Shown here in pieces: positions 1-9,200 of a DNA stretch of 25,852 nt. The stretch is from a virus, in IMG/VR virus record IMGVR_UViG_3300030118_005287, positions 14,774-40,625 of that record; one strand, written 5' to 3'. Position numbers and translations under genes: made by a program. A model generated the notes under the pieces. The model ran no database searches. It was not told the origin of the DNA and worked only from the letters and a program-made list of their open reading frames with translations. Every line of letters starts with the position of its first letter. Position 1 is the stretch's first letter.

Positions 1-387
1 CTAATGGATAAGGATATTGCCTCTGGTTGGTACTGTACTGAAGACGGACGTACAACTTCTGTTGCTCACTGGTTAGAAGAAGAGGATTTCTCAAAGAATG
101 GTGGAGTCATGAATCATGAGAATTTAGACAGTATTTCAAAAAGAAGAAAACCTTTTACTGTTGATTATGCTGGTTTTGGTTGGTTATTAATAAAGCACGG
201 TGTATTCGAACATCCAGAAATAAAATATCCTTGGTTCGCACCTAAAATGCAGGTTTTTGAGTCTGGAGCAGTACAGGACATGTGTGGTGAAGATGTTTCT
301 TTCTGTCTCGATGCGATTAATGCTGGTTTTCAAATATGGTGCGATCCTCGAATTCGAGTCGGACACGAAAAAACAAGGGTTATTTAA
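1..387 (+). CDS. Glycosyltransferase-like protein (GT-A type), C-terminal part, 5' truncated by window edge
   Basis: The reading frame is open from the first base, so the Met at base 4 is probably internal and the true start lies upstream. The visible 128 codons have the C-terminal half of a GT-A-like glycosyltransferase: a 'GEDVSFC' segment (Glu-Asp near bases 289-294), the usual site of the catalytic/acceptor Glu-Asp in GT2-like enzymes, then 'GFQIWCDPRIRVGH', a typical end of the fold in which the His often helps bind the metal. The DxD nucleotide-sugar motif is expected upstream and cannot be seen. Related proteins in T4-like marine phages sit near the baseplate genes; the substrate is unknown, and DNA, virion or host glycan are all possible. 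The stop overlaps the next start as TAATG, so it is translationally coupled. Family fairly sure; role inferred. Confidence 0.7.
   Translation, partial: LMDKDIASGWYCTEDGRTTSVAHWLEEEDFSKNGGVMNHENLDSISKRRKPFTVDYAGFGWLLIKHGVFEHPEIKYPWFAPKMQVFESGAVQDMCGEDVSFCLDAINAGFQIWCDPRIRVGHEKTRVI
375..379 (+). promoter_or_regulatory. Shine-Dalgarno-like AAGGG choosing the start at 387
   Basis: AAGGG lies 7 nt before the ATG at 387, and that ATG overlaps the upstream stop (TAATG). This favours 387 over the in-frame ATG at 336, which would add 17 Arg/Ser-rich residues lying wholly inside the glycosyltransferase frame. Confidence 0.5.
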
Positions 388-548
388 TGGCTGACATATA
401 CACAATCTTAGTTAAAGGTAAGGAACTCTATAGCAATCTGACTCAATTTGAGTATATGGAGCGAATGGAAGACCTTTCTATCGAATATTATAAGACAGGA
501 TCACCAGATCCGACTGATATCACTACAAAAGTGACTAAAGACACTTAA
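387..548 (+). CDS. Small hypothetical protein, 53 aa
   Basis: The protein begins MADIYTILVKGKELYSNLTQ and then has a segment with 'EYMERMEDLSIEYYKTG' that looks helical, ending in a polar Thr/Lys tail. The start at 387 is chosen because it overlaps the preceding stop as TAATG and has AAGGG 7 nt upstream; an extension to 336 is less likely. I do not recognise a domain. Proteins of this size and style are common between structural genes of T4-like marine phages, where they are named hypothetical. No signal peptide or membrane segment is visible. Coupling to the glycosyltransferase gene suggests co-expression, not a shared function. Confidence 0.65.
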   Translation: MADIYTILVKGKELYSNLTQFEYMERMEDLSIEYYKTGSPDPTDITTKVTKDT

Positions 549-570
549 ATTTACTTAAAATACTAAAAAA

Positions 571-720
571 ATGGCAAAATCATCAACAGGTTCATGGTCA
601 ACTAGTGGAGCAATTCAAGCAAAACCGAAAAAAACTCGTCAAGGAACTGGAAAACACAGTAAATTCTCGGCAACCTCTCGTAACTCGGCTCGTAAAAGGT
701 ATCGAGGGCAAGGAAAATAA
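571..720 (+). CDS. Small highly basic protein, 49 aa
   Basis: An ATG at 571 opens a 49-residue frame ending with TAA at 718-720. It contains 8 Lys, 5 Arg and 1 His and no Asp or Glu. The C-terminal half has 'KKTRQGTGKHSK', 'TSRNSARKRYRGQGK' and no hydrophobic core, so it should be disordered unless bound to nucleic acid or an acidic partner. From memory, short proteins with the same TRQG...GKHSK...SRN...YRGQGK layout recur in T4-like cyanophages beside the baseplate genes, which is the main reason to accept it as a real gene despite its size and the lack of a clear Shine-Dalgarno site (the upstream bases are A-rich). Function unknown; nucleic-acid or virion binding is a guess from charge only. 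Confidence 0.75.
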   Translation: MAKSSTGSWSTSGAIQAKPKKTRQGTGKHSKFSATSRNSARKRYRGQGK

Positions 721-778
721 ACAAAATGATATTTTTTTAGTCTAAATAACATTATTAAAACCAAAATTCAGTAAAATT

Positions 779-940
779 ATGGTAATTCATGTAGACAGTG
801 TTACAAAAATCATGAAAGAAACCTGTAATACAACTAAATTAATCACTGATTACCCAATTGGGGATGATAAAAAGGTTATTCGTGAGGTCATGCATGATGA
901 TGATAACTTTGAAGAGAAAGATATTAATCTAAATGAATAA
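779..940 (+). CDS. Small hypothetical protein with acidic C-terminus, 53 aa
   Basis: The frame opens at ATG 779 (MVIHVDSVTKIMKETCNTTK...) and ends with TAA at 938-940. It has 13 acidic and 7 basic residues, and the negative charge is concentrated near the end (DDDNFEEKD, residues 40-48). The N-terminal half could form one helix; no domain is recognised. No good Shine-Dalgarno site precedes it. The gene fills the gap exactly between the basic 49-aa gene and the late promoter of gp25, and a minus-strand frame over the same bases has no protein-like character. Real gene likely; function unknown. Confidence 0.6.
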   Translation: MVIHVDSVTKIMKETCNTTKLITDYPIGDDKKVIREVMHDDDNFEEKDINLNE

Positions 941-957
941 TTTTCTCTAGAATTAGG

Positions 958-965
958 TATAAATA
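958..965 (+). promoter_or_regulatory. T4-type late promoter TATAAATA before gp25
   Basis: An exact TATAAATA, the -10-like late promoter octamer read in T4 by gp55 with the sliding clamp, ends 20 nt before the gp25 ATG in the short gap after the 53-aa gene. The following bases are AAGA, matching the downstream context of the other two copies in this window (TATAAATAWAGA). Confidence 0.8.
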
Positions 966-985
966 AAGAAGAAAACTCATGACCA

Positions 986-1387
986 ATGGCAATTAAGGGA
1001 ATATCAAGAGCATTCAAGGACATTAACCTGTCTTTTAATCGCCATCCGATAACAAATGACGTTACAGTACTAAAAAATGAGAATGCGATCAAGAGATCTG
1101 TAAGAAATATCGTGAATACAATACCTAGAGAAAGGTTTTTTAACCCAGAATTAGGTTCAGATGTTCGTTCAAGTCTTTTTAACTTCGTTGATTTTGGATC
1201 AGCGTCTGTAATTCAGAAACAAATTCAAATTTCGATTGAAAATTTTGAACCTAGAGTTGATAATTTACAAGTAAACGTATTTCCAAGACCAGATTCGAAC
1301 GAATTTGAGATTAATGTGTTATTTGACATTATTGGTCAACAGTTTCCCACCCAAGAGTTCACATTTTTACTAGAGGCAACTAGATAA
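986..1387 (+). CDS. 25: Baseplate wedge subunit gp25
   Basis: The 133-aa product matches the GPW/gp25 family in length (T4 gp25 is 132 aa) and pattern: an N-terminal 'FKDINLSFNRHPITNDV' segment, the central 'IVNTIPRERFFNPELGSDVRSSLF' type block (residues about 41-64) and a C-terminal beta half ending 'FTFLLEATR'. In T4, gp25 joins the inner wedge to the tube-sheath end and acts with gp6 and gp53 in starting sheath assembly. The family was once called lysozyme-like but is structural. The start at 986 is preceded by AAGAAGAAAA; an ATG at 979 in another frame gives only a 5-codon mini-frame. It is the first gene after a late promoter, and gp6 starts 2 nt after its stop codon. Confidence 0.93.
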   Translation: MAIKGISRAFKDINLSFNRHPITNDVTVLKNENAIKRSVRNIVNTIPRERFFNPELGSDVRSSLFNFVDFGSASVIQKQIQISIENFEPRVDNLQVNVFPRPDSNEFEINVLFDIIGQQFPTQEFTFLLEATR

Positions 1388-1388
1388 C

Positions 1389-3278
1389 ATGCCTTTTACA
1401 CAATTTTCTAACCTTGATTTCGATCAAATAAAGACCCAGATCAAAAATTATCTTCGTGCAAACAGCACATTTACAGATTTTGACTTTGAAGGGTCAAATT
1501 TTTCTGTGTTAATTGACACTCTCGCATATAATACATACATATCCTCATTTAACGCAAATATGGTGGTTAATGAGTCATTTTTAGACTCGGCAACACTGCG
1601 TGAAAACGTTGTATCACTGGCAAGAAACATTGGTTATGTACCACGTTCCAGAACGGCAGCAACAGCGGGAATAACCTTTGAAGTTACAAGTGCCACACCA
1701 ACACCTACAATGACTTTAAAGGCAGGTCTGGTGTGCGTTGGTAATTTTGATGAGACATCATTTGTGTTTTCAATACCTGAAGATATTACAACAACCACTA
1801 CATCTAGTGGTAGTGGAAGTAAAGCAGTATTTGGTACAACTGATGCTCCAATTAAAATTTTTGAAGGTTCATTCTTAACAAAACGATTTACATTTGATGG
1901 TTCATTAGATGAAAAGTTTATTTTAAATAATTCATTTATTGATACTTCAACAATAGTTGTATTTGTCGGAGATCGAGAATATAAAAAAGTAGATAATATA
2001 CTAAGAGTTGATAAAGATTCGGAAATTTTCCTAATTCAAGAAGTTCAGGACGAAAAATACGAAATTTTGTTTGGTGATGGAATAATTGGTAAAAAACTTG
2101 AAAATGACGTAAATATTACCGTAAGTTATATTACAACTAATGGAAAATCTGGCAATGGACCTGCATTTTTCTCATTTGCTGGAAATATTGTTAATTCAAC
2201 TGGAGTAAGTGTAACTCCTGTTAATACACCAAACATAGTAACAATAACTTCTGCTTCAAATGGTGGAGAAATTGAAACAATTGACTCAATTAAGTATTTT
2301 GCTCCTCGTTTGTACTCATCTCAGTATCGAGCAGTGACTTCAAGGGACTATGAAGCGATAGTTCCTCTAATTTATCCAAATACTGAATCAATATCTGTAA
2401 TAGGTGGTGAAGATTTGGATCCACCTCAGTTTGGAACGGTTTTCATATCAATAAAACCCAGAAACGGTGAATTTATATCAGATTTTGATAAAGTTCAAAT
2501 ACTCAATAACCTTAAAAACTATTCTTTAACAGGAATTAATCAAAAAATAGTAGATCTTCAGATATTATTTGTTGAAATCGATTCATTTGTATATTATAAC
2601 TCAGCTCAAGTTACAAATGTAGATGATTTAAAAACCCGTATCACAAGTGCTCTAACAACTTACTCACAATCAAGAGAAGTTAACAAGTTTGGTGGTAGAT
2701 TTAAGTATAGTAAAGTTTTAAACGTAATTGATACTGTTGATAAGGCAATTACATCAAATATTACACGAGTTACGATTCGAAGAAATTTACAAGTTCTTCC
2801 AAATCAGTTTGCTCAATATGAATTATGTTTTGGTAATCAATTTAATGTAAAACCAGGTGGATTTAATATTAAGAGCTCAAAATTCTCAATCGCAGGAGAA
2901 ACTGGTGAATGTTTCTTAACAGATACACCAAATCCAGATTTAAAAACAGGAATTATTTCTATTGCTAAAACAGATCCAAGAAATAATGAAGATACTGTCG
3001 TAGCACAATCAGCGGGAACAGTTGATTATATAAAAGGAGATATAAATTTAACAACAGTTAATATTACTTCTACAGCAAGACCAAATAATGTAATCGAAGT
3101 TCAAGCGTTTCCAGAATCAAACGATGTTATTGGTTTGAAAGACATATATCTAGATTTTAGTATCAGTAATAGTACAATAAATATGATAAAAGATACCATT
3201 ACTTCTGGTGAGAAGATTTCTGGTGTAGGATTCAAAGTAACATCTAGTTATAACAATGGAGAAAAATTTAGAGGATAA
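1389..3278 (+). CDS. 6: Baseplate wedge subunit gp6
   Basis: The 629-aa protein is close to T4 gp6 (660 aa). The N-terminal block (residues about 31-92) has 'FEGSNFSVLIDTLAYNT', 'NESFLDSATLRENVVSLAR' and 'GYVPRSRTAA', the hallmark of gp6/baseplate J-like proteins. A second conserved block (about 307-360) has 'LYSSQYRAVTSRDYEA' and 'GTVFISIKPRNG'. In T4, gp6 dimers form the continuous ring that holds the six wedges together around the hub. It lies directly after gp25, with AGAGG upstream of the start, and 3 nt before the giant gene, so the three are surely co-transcribed. The C-terminal 100 residues are Ser/Thr/Asn-rich and less conserved in character. Confidence 0.93.
   Translation: MPFTQFSNLDFDQIKTQIKNYLRANSTFTDFDFEGSNFSVLIDTLAYNTYISSFNANMVVNESFLDSATLRENVVSLARNIGYVPRSRTAATAGITFEVTSATPTPTMTLKAGLVCVGNFDETSFVFSIPEDITTTTTSSGSGSKAVFGTTDAPIKIFEGSFLTKRFTFDGSLDEKFILNNSFIDTSTIVVFVGDREYKKVDNILRVDKDSEIFLIQEVQDEKYEILFGDGIIGKKLENDVNITVSYITTNGKSGNGPAFFSFAGNIVNSTGVSVTPVNTPNIVTITSASNGGEIETIDSIKYFAPRLYSSQYRAVTSRDYEAIVPLIYPNTESISVIGGEDLDPPQFGTVFISIKPRNGEFISDFDKVQILNNLKNYSLTGINQKIVDLQILFVEIDSFVYYNSAQVTNVDDLKTRITSALTTYSQSREVNKFGGRFKYSKVLNVIDTVDKAITSNITRVTIRRNLQVLPNQFAQYELCFGNQFNVKPGGFNIKSSKFSIAGETGECFLTDTPNPDLKTGIISIAKTDPRNNEDTVVAQSAGTVDYIKGDINLTTVNITSTARPNNVIEVQAFPESNDVIGLKDIYLDFSISNSTINMIKDTITSGEKISGVGFKVTSSYNNGEKFRG
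3271..3274 (+). promoter_or_regulatory. Shine-Dalgarno site (GAGG) for the giant protein
   Basis: GAGG lies 7 nt before the ATG at 3282, inside the last codons of gp6. It supports 3282 as the true start of the 4,248-aa frame, and no late promoter is seen in the 3-nt gap, so expression depends on the gp25 promoter. Confidence 0.6.
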
Positions 3279-3281
3279 AAT

Positions 3282-6200
3282 ATGATTTCAACCACTGGAG
3301 GATTAGATACTAGAGTTAATATTCAACAAATAATTGAAAATCAATTACCAGAATTTTTATTATCTGAGAGTCCTAATGCTGTAGAGTTTTTTAAAGCATA
3401 TTACCTCTCTCAAGAACATCAGGGTGGTACAATTGATATTATTGATAATTTAGATCAATATTTAAAATTAGATAATTTAACACCAGAAGTAGTAGGGTCT
3501 GGAACCACACTTTCAATTGGAATTGGAACAGATGATAAGACTATATTTGTTGATTCTACAAAAGGATTTCCTAAACAATTTGGTCTTTTTAAGATTAATG
3601 ATGAAATAATAACTTATTCTGGCATTGGTTCAACTTCATTCACTGGATGTATACGTGGTTTTTGTGGAATAACAACATATAATTCTACCGATAATCCAGG
3701 TCAACTAGTATTTTCAACTTCATCTGCGAGTGTTGGAGTAGCAAATACAACCGTTACTAATTTAAGTTCTTTATTCTTAAAAGAATTTTATAAAAAACAA
3801 AAATTTACATTAACACCTGAATTAGAAAATTCTACTTTTGTACCTTCACTTAATGCTGGTAATTTTATCAAAGAAGCAAGCACTCTTTATCAATCAAAAG
3901 GAACTGAAGAATCTTTTAGAATATTATTCAATGTTTTATATGGAGTAAATCCAAAAATTATTGATTTAGAATCCCTTTTATTAAAACCATCAGCAGCTGA
4001 ATTTATTCGACGTGAAATTCTAGTGTGTCAGTCAATTAGTGGCGATCCTCTTAAACTTAAAGGACAATCTGTTACAAAATCAACGGATTTTTCAACTAGA
4101 GGTGCTGTTTCAGATGTTGAACCATTAACTTCTAAAGAGGGTAATCTATACTATAAAGTAAGTTTATTCGTTGGTTTTAATGATGTTGATTTAATACAAG
4201 GAACATTTACAATACCAGGTAAAACAAAGGTAATTGGAAATATTGGTGTTGGTGCAAGTGTTGTAACCGTAGATTCAACTGTTGGATTTAGTACAGTTGG
4301 AAACTTTATATCTGGTATTAATACTGTCACATACACAGATAAGACTGTAAACCAATTTTTAAATTGTTCTGGAATTACATCTTCAATTTCAACATCATCT
4401 GATATTAGAGCTGATGAGACTATTTTTGGATATGAGGATGGAGATTTGACTAAAAAGGTCGAATTAAGAATTACTGGAGTAATATCTGACTTTAAACCAG
4501 TATCAGATATAGTATTGATAAATGAAGGAGAAGAAATTGGTATTAGAAATTTAGGAGAACAAATATTAAATCCCGAAGTAGATAAAACTAAAAAAGAAAT
4601 TAATAGTAATTCATGGATTTATAATACTGCCTCTCGTTTTCAGATACAGGCACCATATAATGCATCTAATAAATCAACTCCAGTATTACTATCAGATGTT
4701 GACAGATCACAGTTAAAGAAAGGTGATAATATTGAAATATTAATAAGAGGAGAACAAATAACACAGGCAACAGCTATTGTAGATAATATTAGTGATAGAC
4801 AAATTAACTTAGATGAACTAACAGCAGGTTTTGTTCCAAACTCTAATCAACTATACGACATAAGAAGAAAGTTAAAGACTACATCTAGCAGTGAAATTGA
4901 TTTACAATTTGGAAATGATATCTTAACATCAGATATAACAAACATATATGTTGAATCAAATAAAAATATATATGCAGCATCAAATTCATTGCCATCTTAT
5001 GAAATAAATGTTGGAGTTGCTAGAACAAATGCATCAGATGTACAAAATTTTAACAATATCACAAATAAATTTTCTGAAATTTCTTTTAGATTAGATGTAC
5101 CATTTATTACAGGTGATGAAATAATATACAAACCAAGTGGAGATCCAATTCCAGGATTAGAATCAGGATCAAGATATTTTGTAAGAGTTAGACCACCAGT
5201 AGGTAAAGTTAGTAATAAAATTAATCTTTATGTGTCTGCTTCCTTTATTGCTAAAGATTTAGAAGAAGGAACTAATACATTTGTTGAATTTGGTGATCTT
5301 CCAACAGGATCTGGTGCTGGTGATCATAAGTTTATATTATCAAGACATAGTTCCGAAATAATAAAACCTCAAAAATTATTTAAACAGTTTCCAATTAAAC
5401 CAAATATTGAAAATGGTAATGCGATTGAAACATTACCAGGAAAAACTGGCATGTTAATAAATGGTGTTGAAGTAACTAATTACAAATCTTCTGATAGAAT
5501 TTATTTTGGACCATTAACAGAAGTATCAGTTTTTAAAAAAGGTAAGAATTATGATGTAATTAATCCTCCTACAGTTAAAATATCAGATTCTCCCACTGGA
5601 TCAGGAACAACAGCTCTCGCACAACCAGTTATAATTGGAAAAATAGAAGATGTACAAGTAGATCAACAAAATTATGACATAGACAGTGTTGGTTCAATAA
5701 CTGTTAAGGGAGGTAATGGAATTGGAGCTGTTTTACAACCAATTGTTACTCAAAGATTTAGAGAACTAAGTTTTGATGGAAGACAAAAAGTAAACGCTAT
5801 TGTAGGTGGAGTTGATATTGATAATGAAACTATAACTTTTAATACAACTCATAATCTAAATGATGGGCAAGCTTTGGTTTATGATAGTAATGGTAATCCT
5901 CCGATTGGAATTAATACTGGTGGATCAAATCTTGCTAAAGTGGGAATTGATACTAGTCTTCATCATGGGGCGGTATATTTTCCAAAAATTATAGGTATAG
6001 GTAATTCTGTAAAATTATTTTCATCTAAAGCAGACTTCATATCTGGTATTAATACTGTAGGATTTACAACAATTAATACGAGTGGTGTTCATAAATTTAG
6101 ATTAAAAGATGGTAAAAATCATTTACGTTCAGTTAAAGTTTTAAATTCTGGTGAAGGATATGCAAATCGAAAATTACTAGTAAAACCTGTAGGAATATCA

Positions 6201-9200
6201 ACCATTAAAGATACTGTTCATTTTAAAGATCATGGATTTAAAGATAATGAATTAGTTCAATATTCTGTAGAATCTGGAGGAACAGTAATAACAGGTTTAT
6301 CAACTACAAATCAATATCGAATTATTAAAGTTAATGATGATAAATTTAGAATTGCTAACGCTGGTATTGGTGGAACAATAACATCAAATTACGATAGAAA
6401 TAATTATGTAAAATTTGATAGTATTGGTGATGGACATCAAATTTTTGAATACCCACCAGTTCAATTAGTGGTTGATGTCAAATATTCTAAAGTTGCGGTA
6501 GCTCTAACTGAATCTCTTACATTAACACCAATTATAAGAGGAAATATTGAACAAACTTATTTGTATCATGCTGGAACTGGATATGGATCAACGGTTTTAA
6601 ATTTTGAGAAAAAACCTACTATTACTATCAAAACTGGTCAATTAGGAGTATTTAAACCTCTTATTAAAGAAGGAAAATTAATCGCTGTAGATATTGAAAA
6701 TCAAGGTGAAGATTATAATGCTGCTCCAGACCTTCTTATCGAAGGAGATGGATTTGGAGCTTCTGTAAGAGCTATTGTTGAAAGTGGAAAGATTACTGAT
6801 GTTAAGATTCTTAATTCGGGAACAGGATATACACAGGATAAAACTTCAATTTTAGTAACTTCACCTGGTTCTGAAGCATTATTAGAATCAAAAGTTAGAA
6901 TATTAAATGTAAACAATTATAGATTTGCTGAAGAATTAGATTCATCAGATAAATCAGCTATATTATCAGAGGTGGGGTCTAATGGTTTAAGTTATTCATT
7001 TGTTGGTTATTCAGTTGGTATTGGAAAATCATCATTCGGAGATGATGATAGTAGTACACATTCACCTATTATTGGATGGGCATATGATGGAAATCCAATC
7101 TATGGACCTTATGGACACTCTGATCCAATGGATGATAACTCTAGCATTATTCTATTAACACCAGGATATGTTAAAAACGTAGGTATTGTAAGTGATAGAC
7201 CTACAGGATTTAGTGAAGGTTTCTTTATTGAAGATCATTCTTTTAATGGAAGTGGAGATTTGGATGAAAGTAATGGTAGATATTGTAGAACTCCAGATTA
7301 TCCTAATGGTGTATATGCTTATTTTGTAGGAGTTTCTACAAACCTAACAACTGGTAAACTTGAACCAAAATTCCCATACTTTATAGGTGATACTTATCGT
7401 TCAGATCCACCAGAAGAAAATTTCTTAATTAATCAATCCACTTATGATTTTAATAAAAAAACGATAGCAAGAAATACATTCCCATATAAAGTTGCCGATA
7501 AATTTGCTGATAATGATTTTATCGTAGAATCAAATGAGTTAGTGGATCAAATTTCTTTTGTGGATTCTATTTCAAAAGGTGTAGTTGATTCTTTTGATAT
7601 TATTGAATCTGGTTCTGGTTATAAAATTGGTGAGAATGCAAGTTTTGACAATACAGGAACAAATGGTGGTGGATTAACAGCATCTATAAAATCTTTGACG
7701 GGAAAAAATCTTTTAGATATAAACACTAATGTAGAAAATTGGCAGAATGTAGTTTTTACATGGAATAGTCCAAATCAAGTTTCGGGTTATATATCAACCT
7801 CACATTCATTAAAAGAAAAAGATAATATTATCGTTTCTGGGTTATCGACAACGATATCAGGTTTAACTAGAAATCATCAAATTGGTATTACAACATCAGT
7901 TGCTTTTCTTTACAAAGATCTTGGTAATAGTGAGGGAGCAACTGTGGGTGTTGTCACTGACATTTATGTTTCAACAATACCTAGTTTTGTATCTGTAGGA
8001 AGTAGTATAGGAATCGGAACTGAAAAATTAAAGATATTGAATATATTTGATGATCGAAATATTTTAAGAGTTACCAGAGGGGAAAGTGGAGTCGCACATA
8101 CTTTATCAACTCAAGTTAATTATCTTTCTAATTATTTTTCAATTCCAGTAAAAACATCATATTTTGAATCAAGAGTTAATGATATAGTATATTTTAATCC
8201 AAATGAATCTATTGGAGTGGGAACTATTGTTGGTTCTGCCACAACAGTTAATGTTAGTCGAGGCATTTTAACAGTTCCAATATCAGTTGATGCTCAAAGT
8301 ATATTCATTCCAAATCATCCATTTACACAAAATCAACAAGTTTCACTTAATATTCCAACTGGTGGAAATGTACTTTCTATATCAACAATTTCAAATTTAT
8401 CACCACAAGATTTAGGAGTTAGCGGTGGTAGTGTTAATGTTTTCGTTATCAATAAATCTAAAGATTATATTGGATTAACAACTCAAATTGGAATATGTAC
8501 CAACGGTGTTTTCTTTCATGATAATTCATCAAATAAATTTGATTATTTCTTTGAATCTAATTATACTCAAGTAACTGGTAAAATTGAAAAAGTTGTTTCT
8601 ACATTATCAATATCAACTTCAATATCAACTTCTCATGGAATGTTGAATAATGATGTTATATCTTTATCATTAAATCCAAATGAAACTGTTGGTATTGGAA
8701 CTTCAACTGCTGTTAGAGTTAAATTTAATTCAAAAGAACAGAAATTATTGGTCAATCCTGTTACATTTGGAGCATCTAGTGTAAATACAACAACAAATAC
8801 TATTACTATAAGTGACCATAACTTAATTACTGGTCAAAAAATATTTTATGATGGTGGAAATAATCAAATAACAGGACTCTCAACAGGAGTATATTACACT
8901 TATCGTGTTGATGATAATAATTTTAGATTAGGTGAGACTAGAAAGGATGTATTAGAGGATTATCCAATAATAATTAATTTAACAGGCACAGGAGGTACTG
9001 GTCAAGAATTTTCTTTAATTAATCCACCAATATCTGTTATTAGAGATAATAATTTAAAATTTGATCTAAGTGATAGTTCACTTACAGGATATAATTTTAA
9101 ACTATTTTATGATAGTAAATTCAACAATGAATTTGTTTCAACAGGAACTACCACCACTAATTTAATCACTCGAACAGGTACGATTGGTTCTGGAACTGCC

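Noticed and set aside
336-386. In-frame upstream ATG at 336 that would extend the 53-aa gene by 17 residues
   Set aside because: The extension is Arg/Ser-rich, lies entirely within the glycosyltransferase frame and lacks a ribosome site, while 387 has TAATG coupling and AAGGG 7 nt upstream.
741-748. TCTAAATA as a possible late promoter before the gene at 779
   Set aside because: One mismatch to TATAAATA and no WAGA extension; in such AT-rich sequence this is expected by chance.
979-996. Mini-frame MTNGN overlapping the gp25 start
   Set aside because: Only five codons, in another frame; the gp25 family length fits the ATG at 986.
850-1092. Minus-strand 80-codon open frame
   Set aside because: Antisense to the 53-aa gene and gp25, crosses the late promoter and lacks a recognisable domain.
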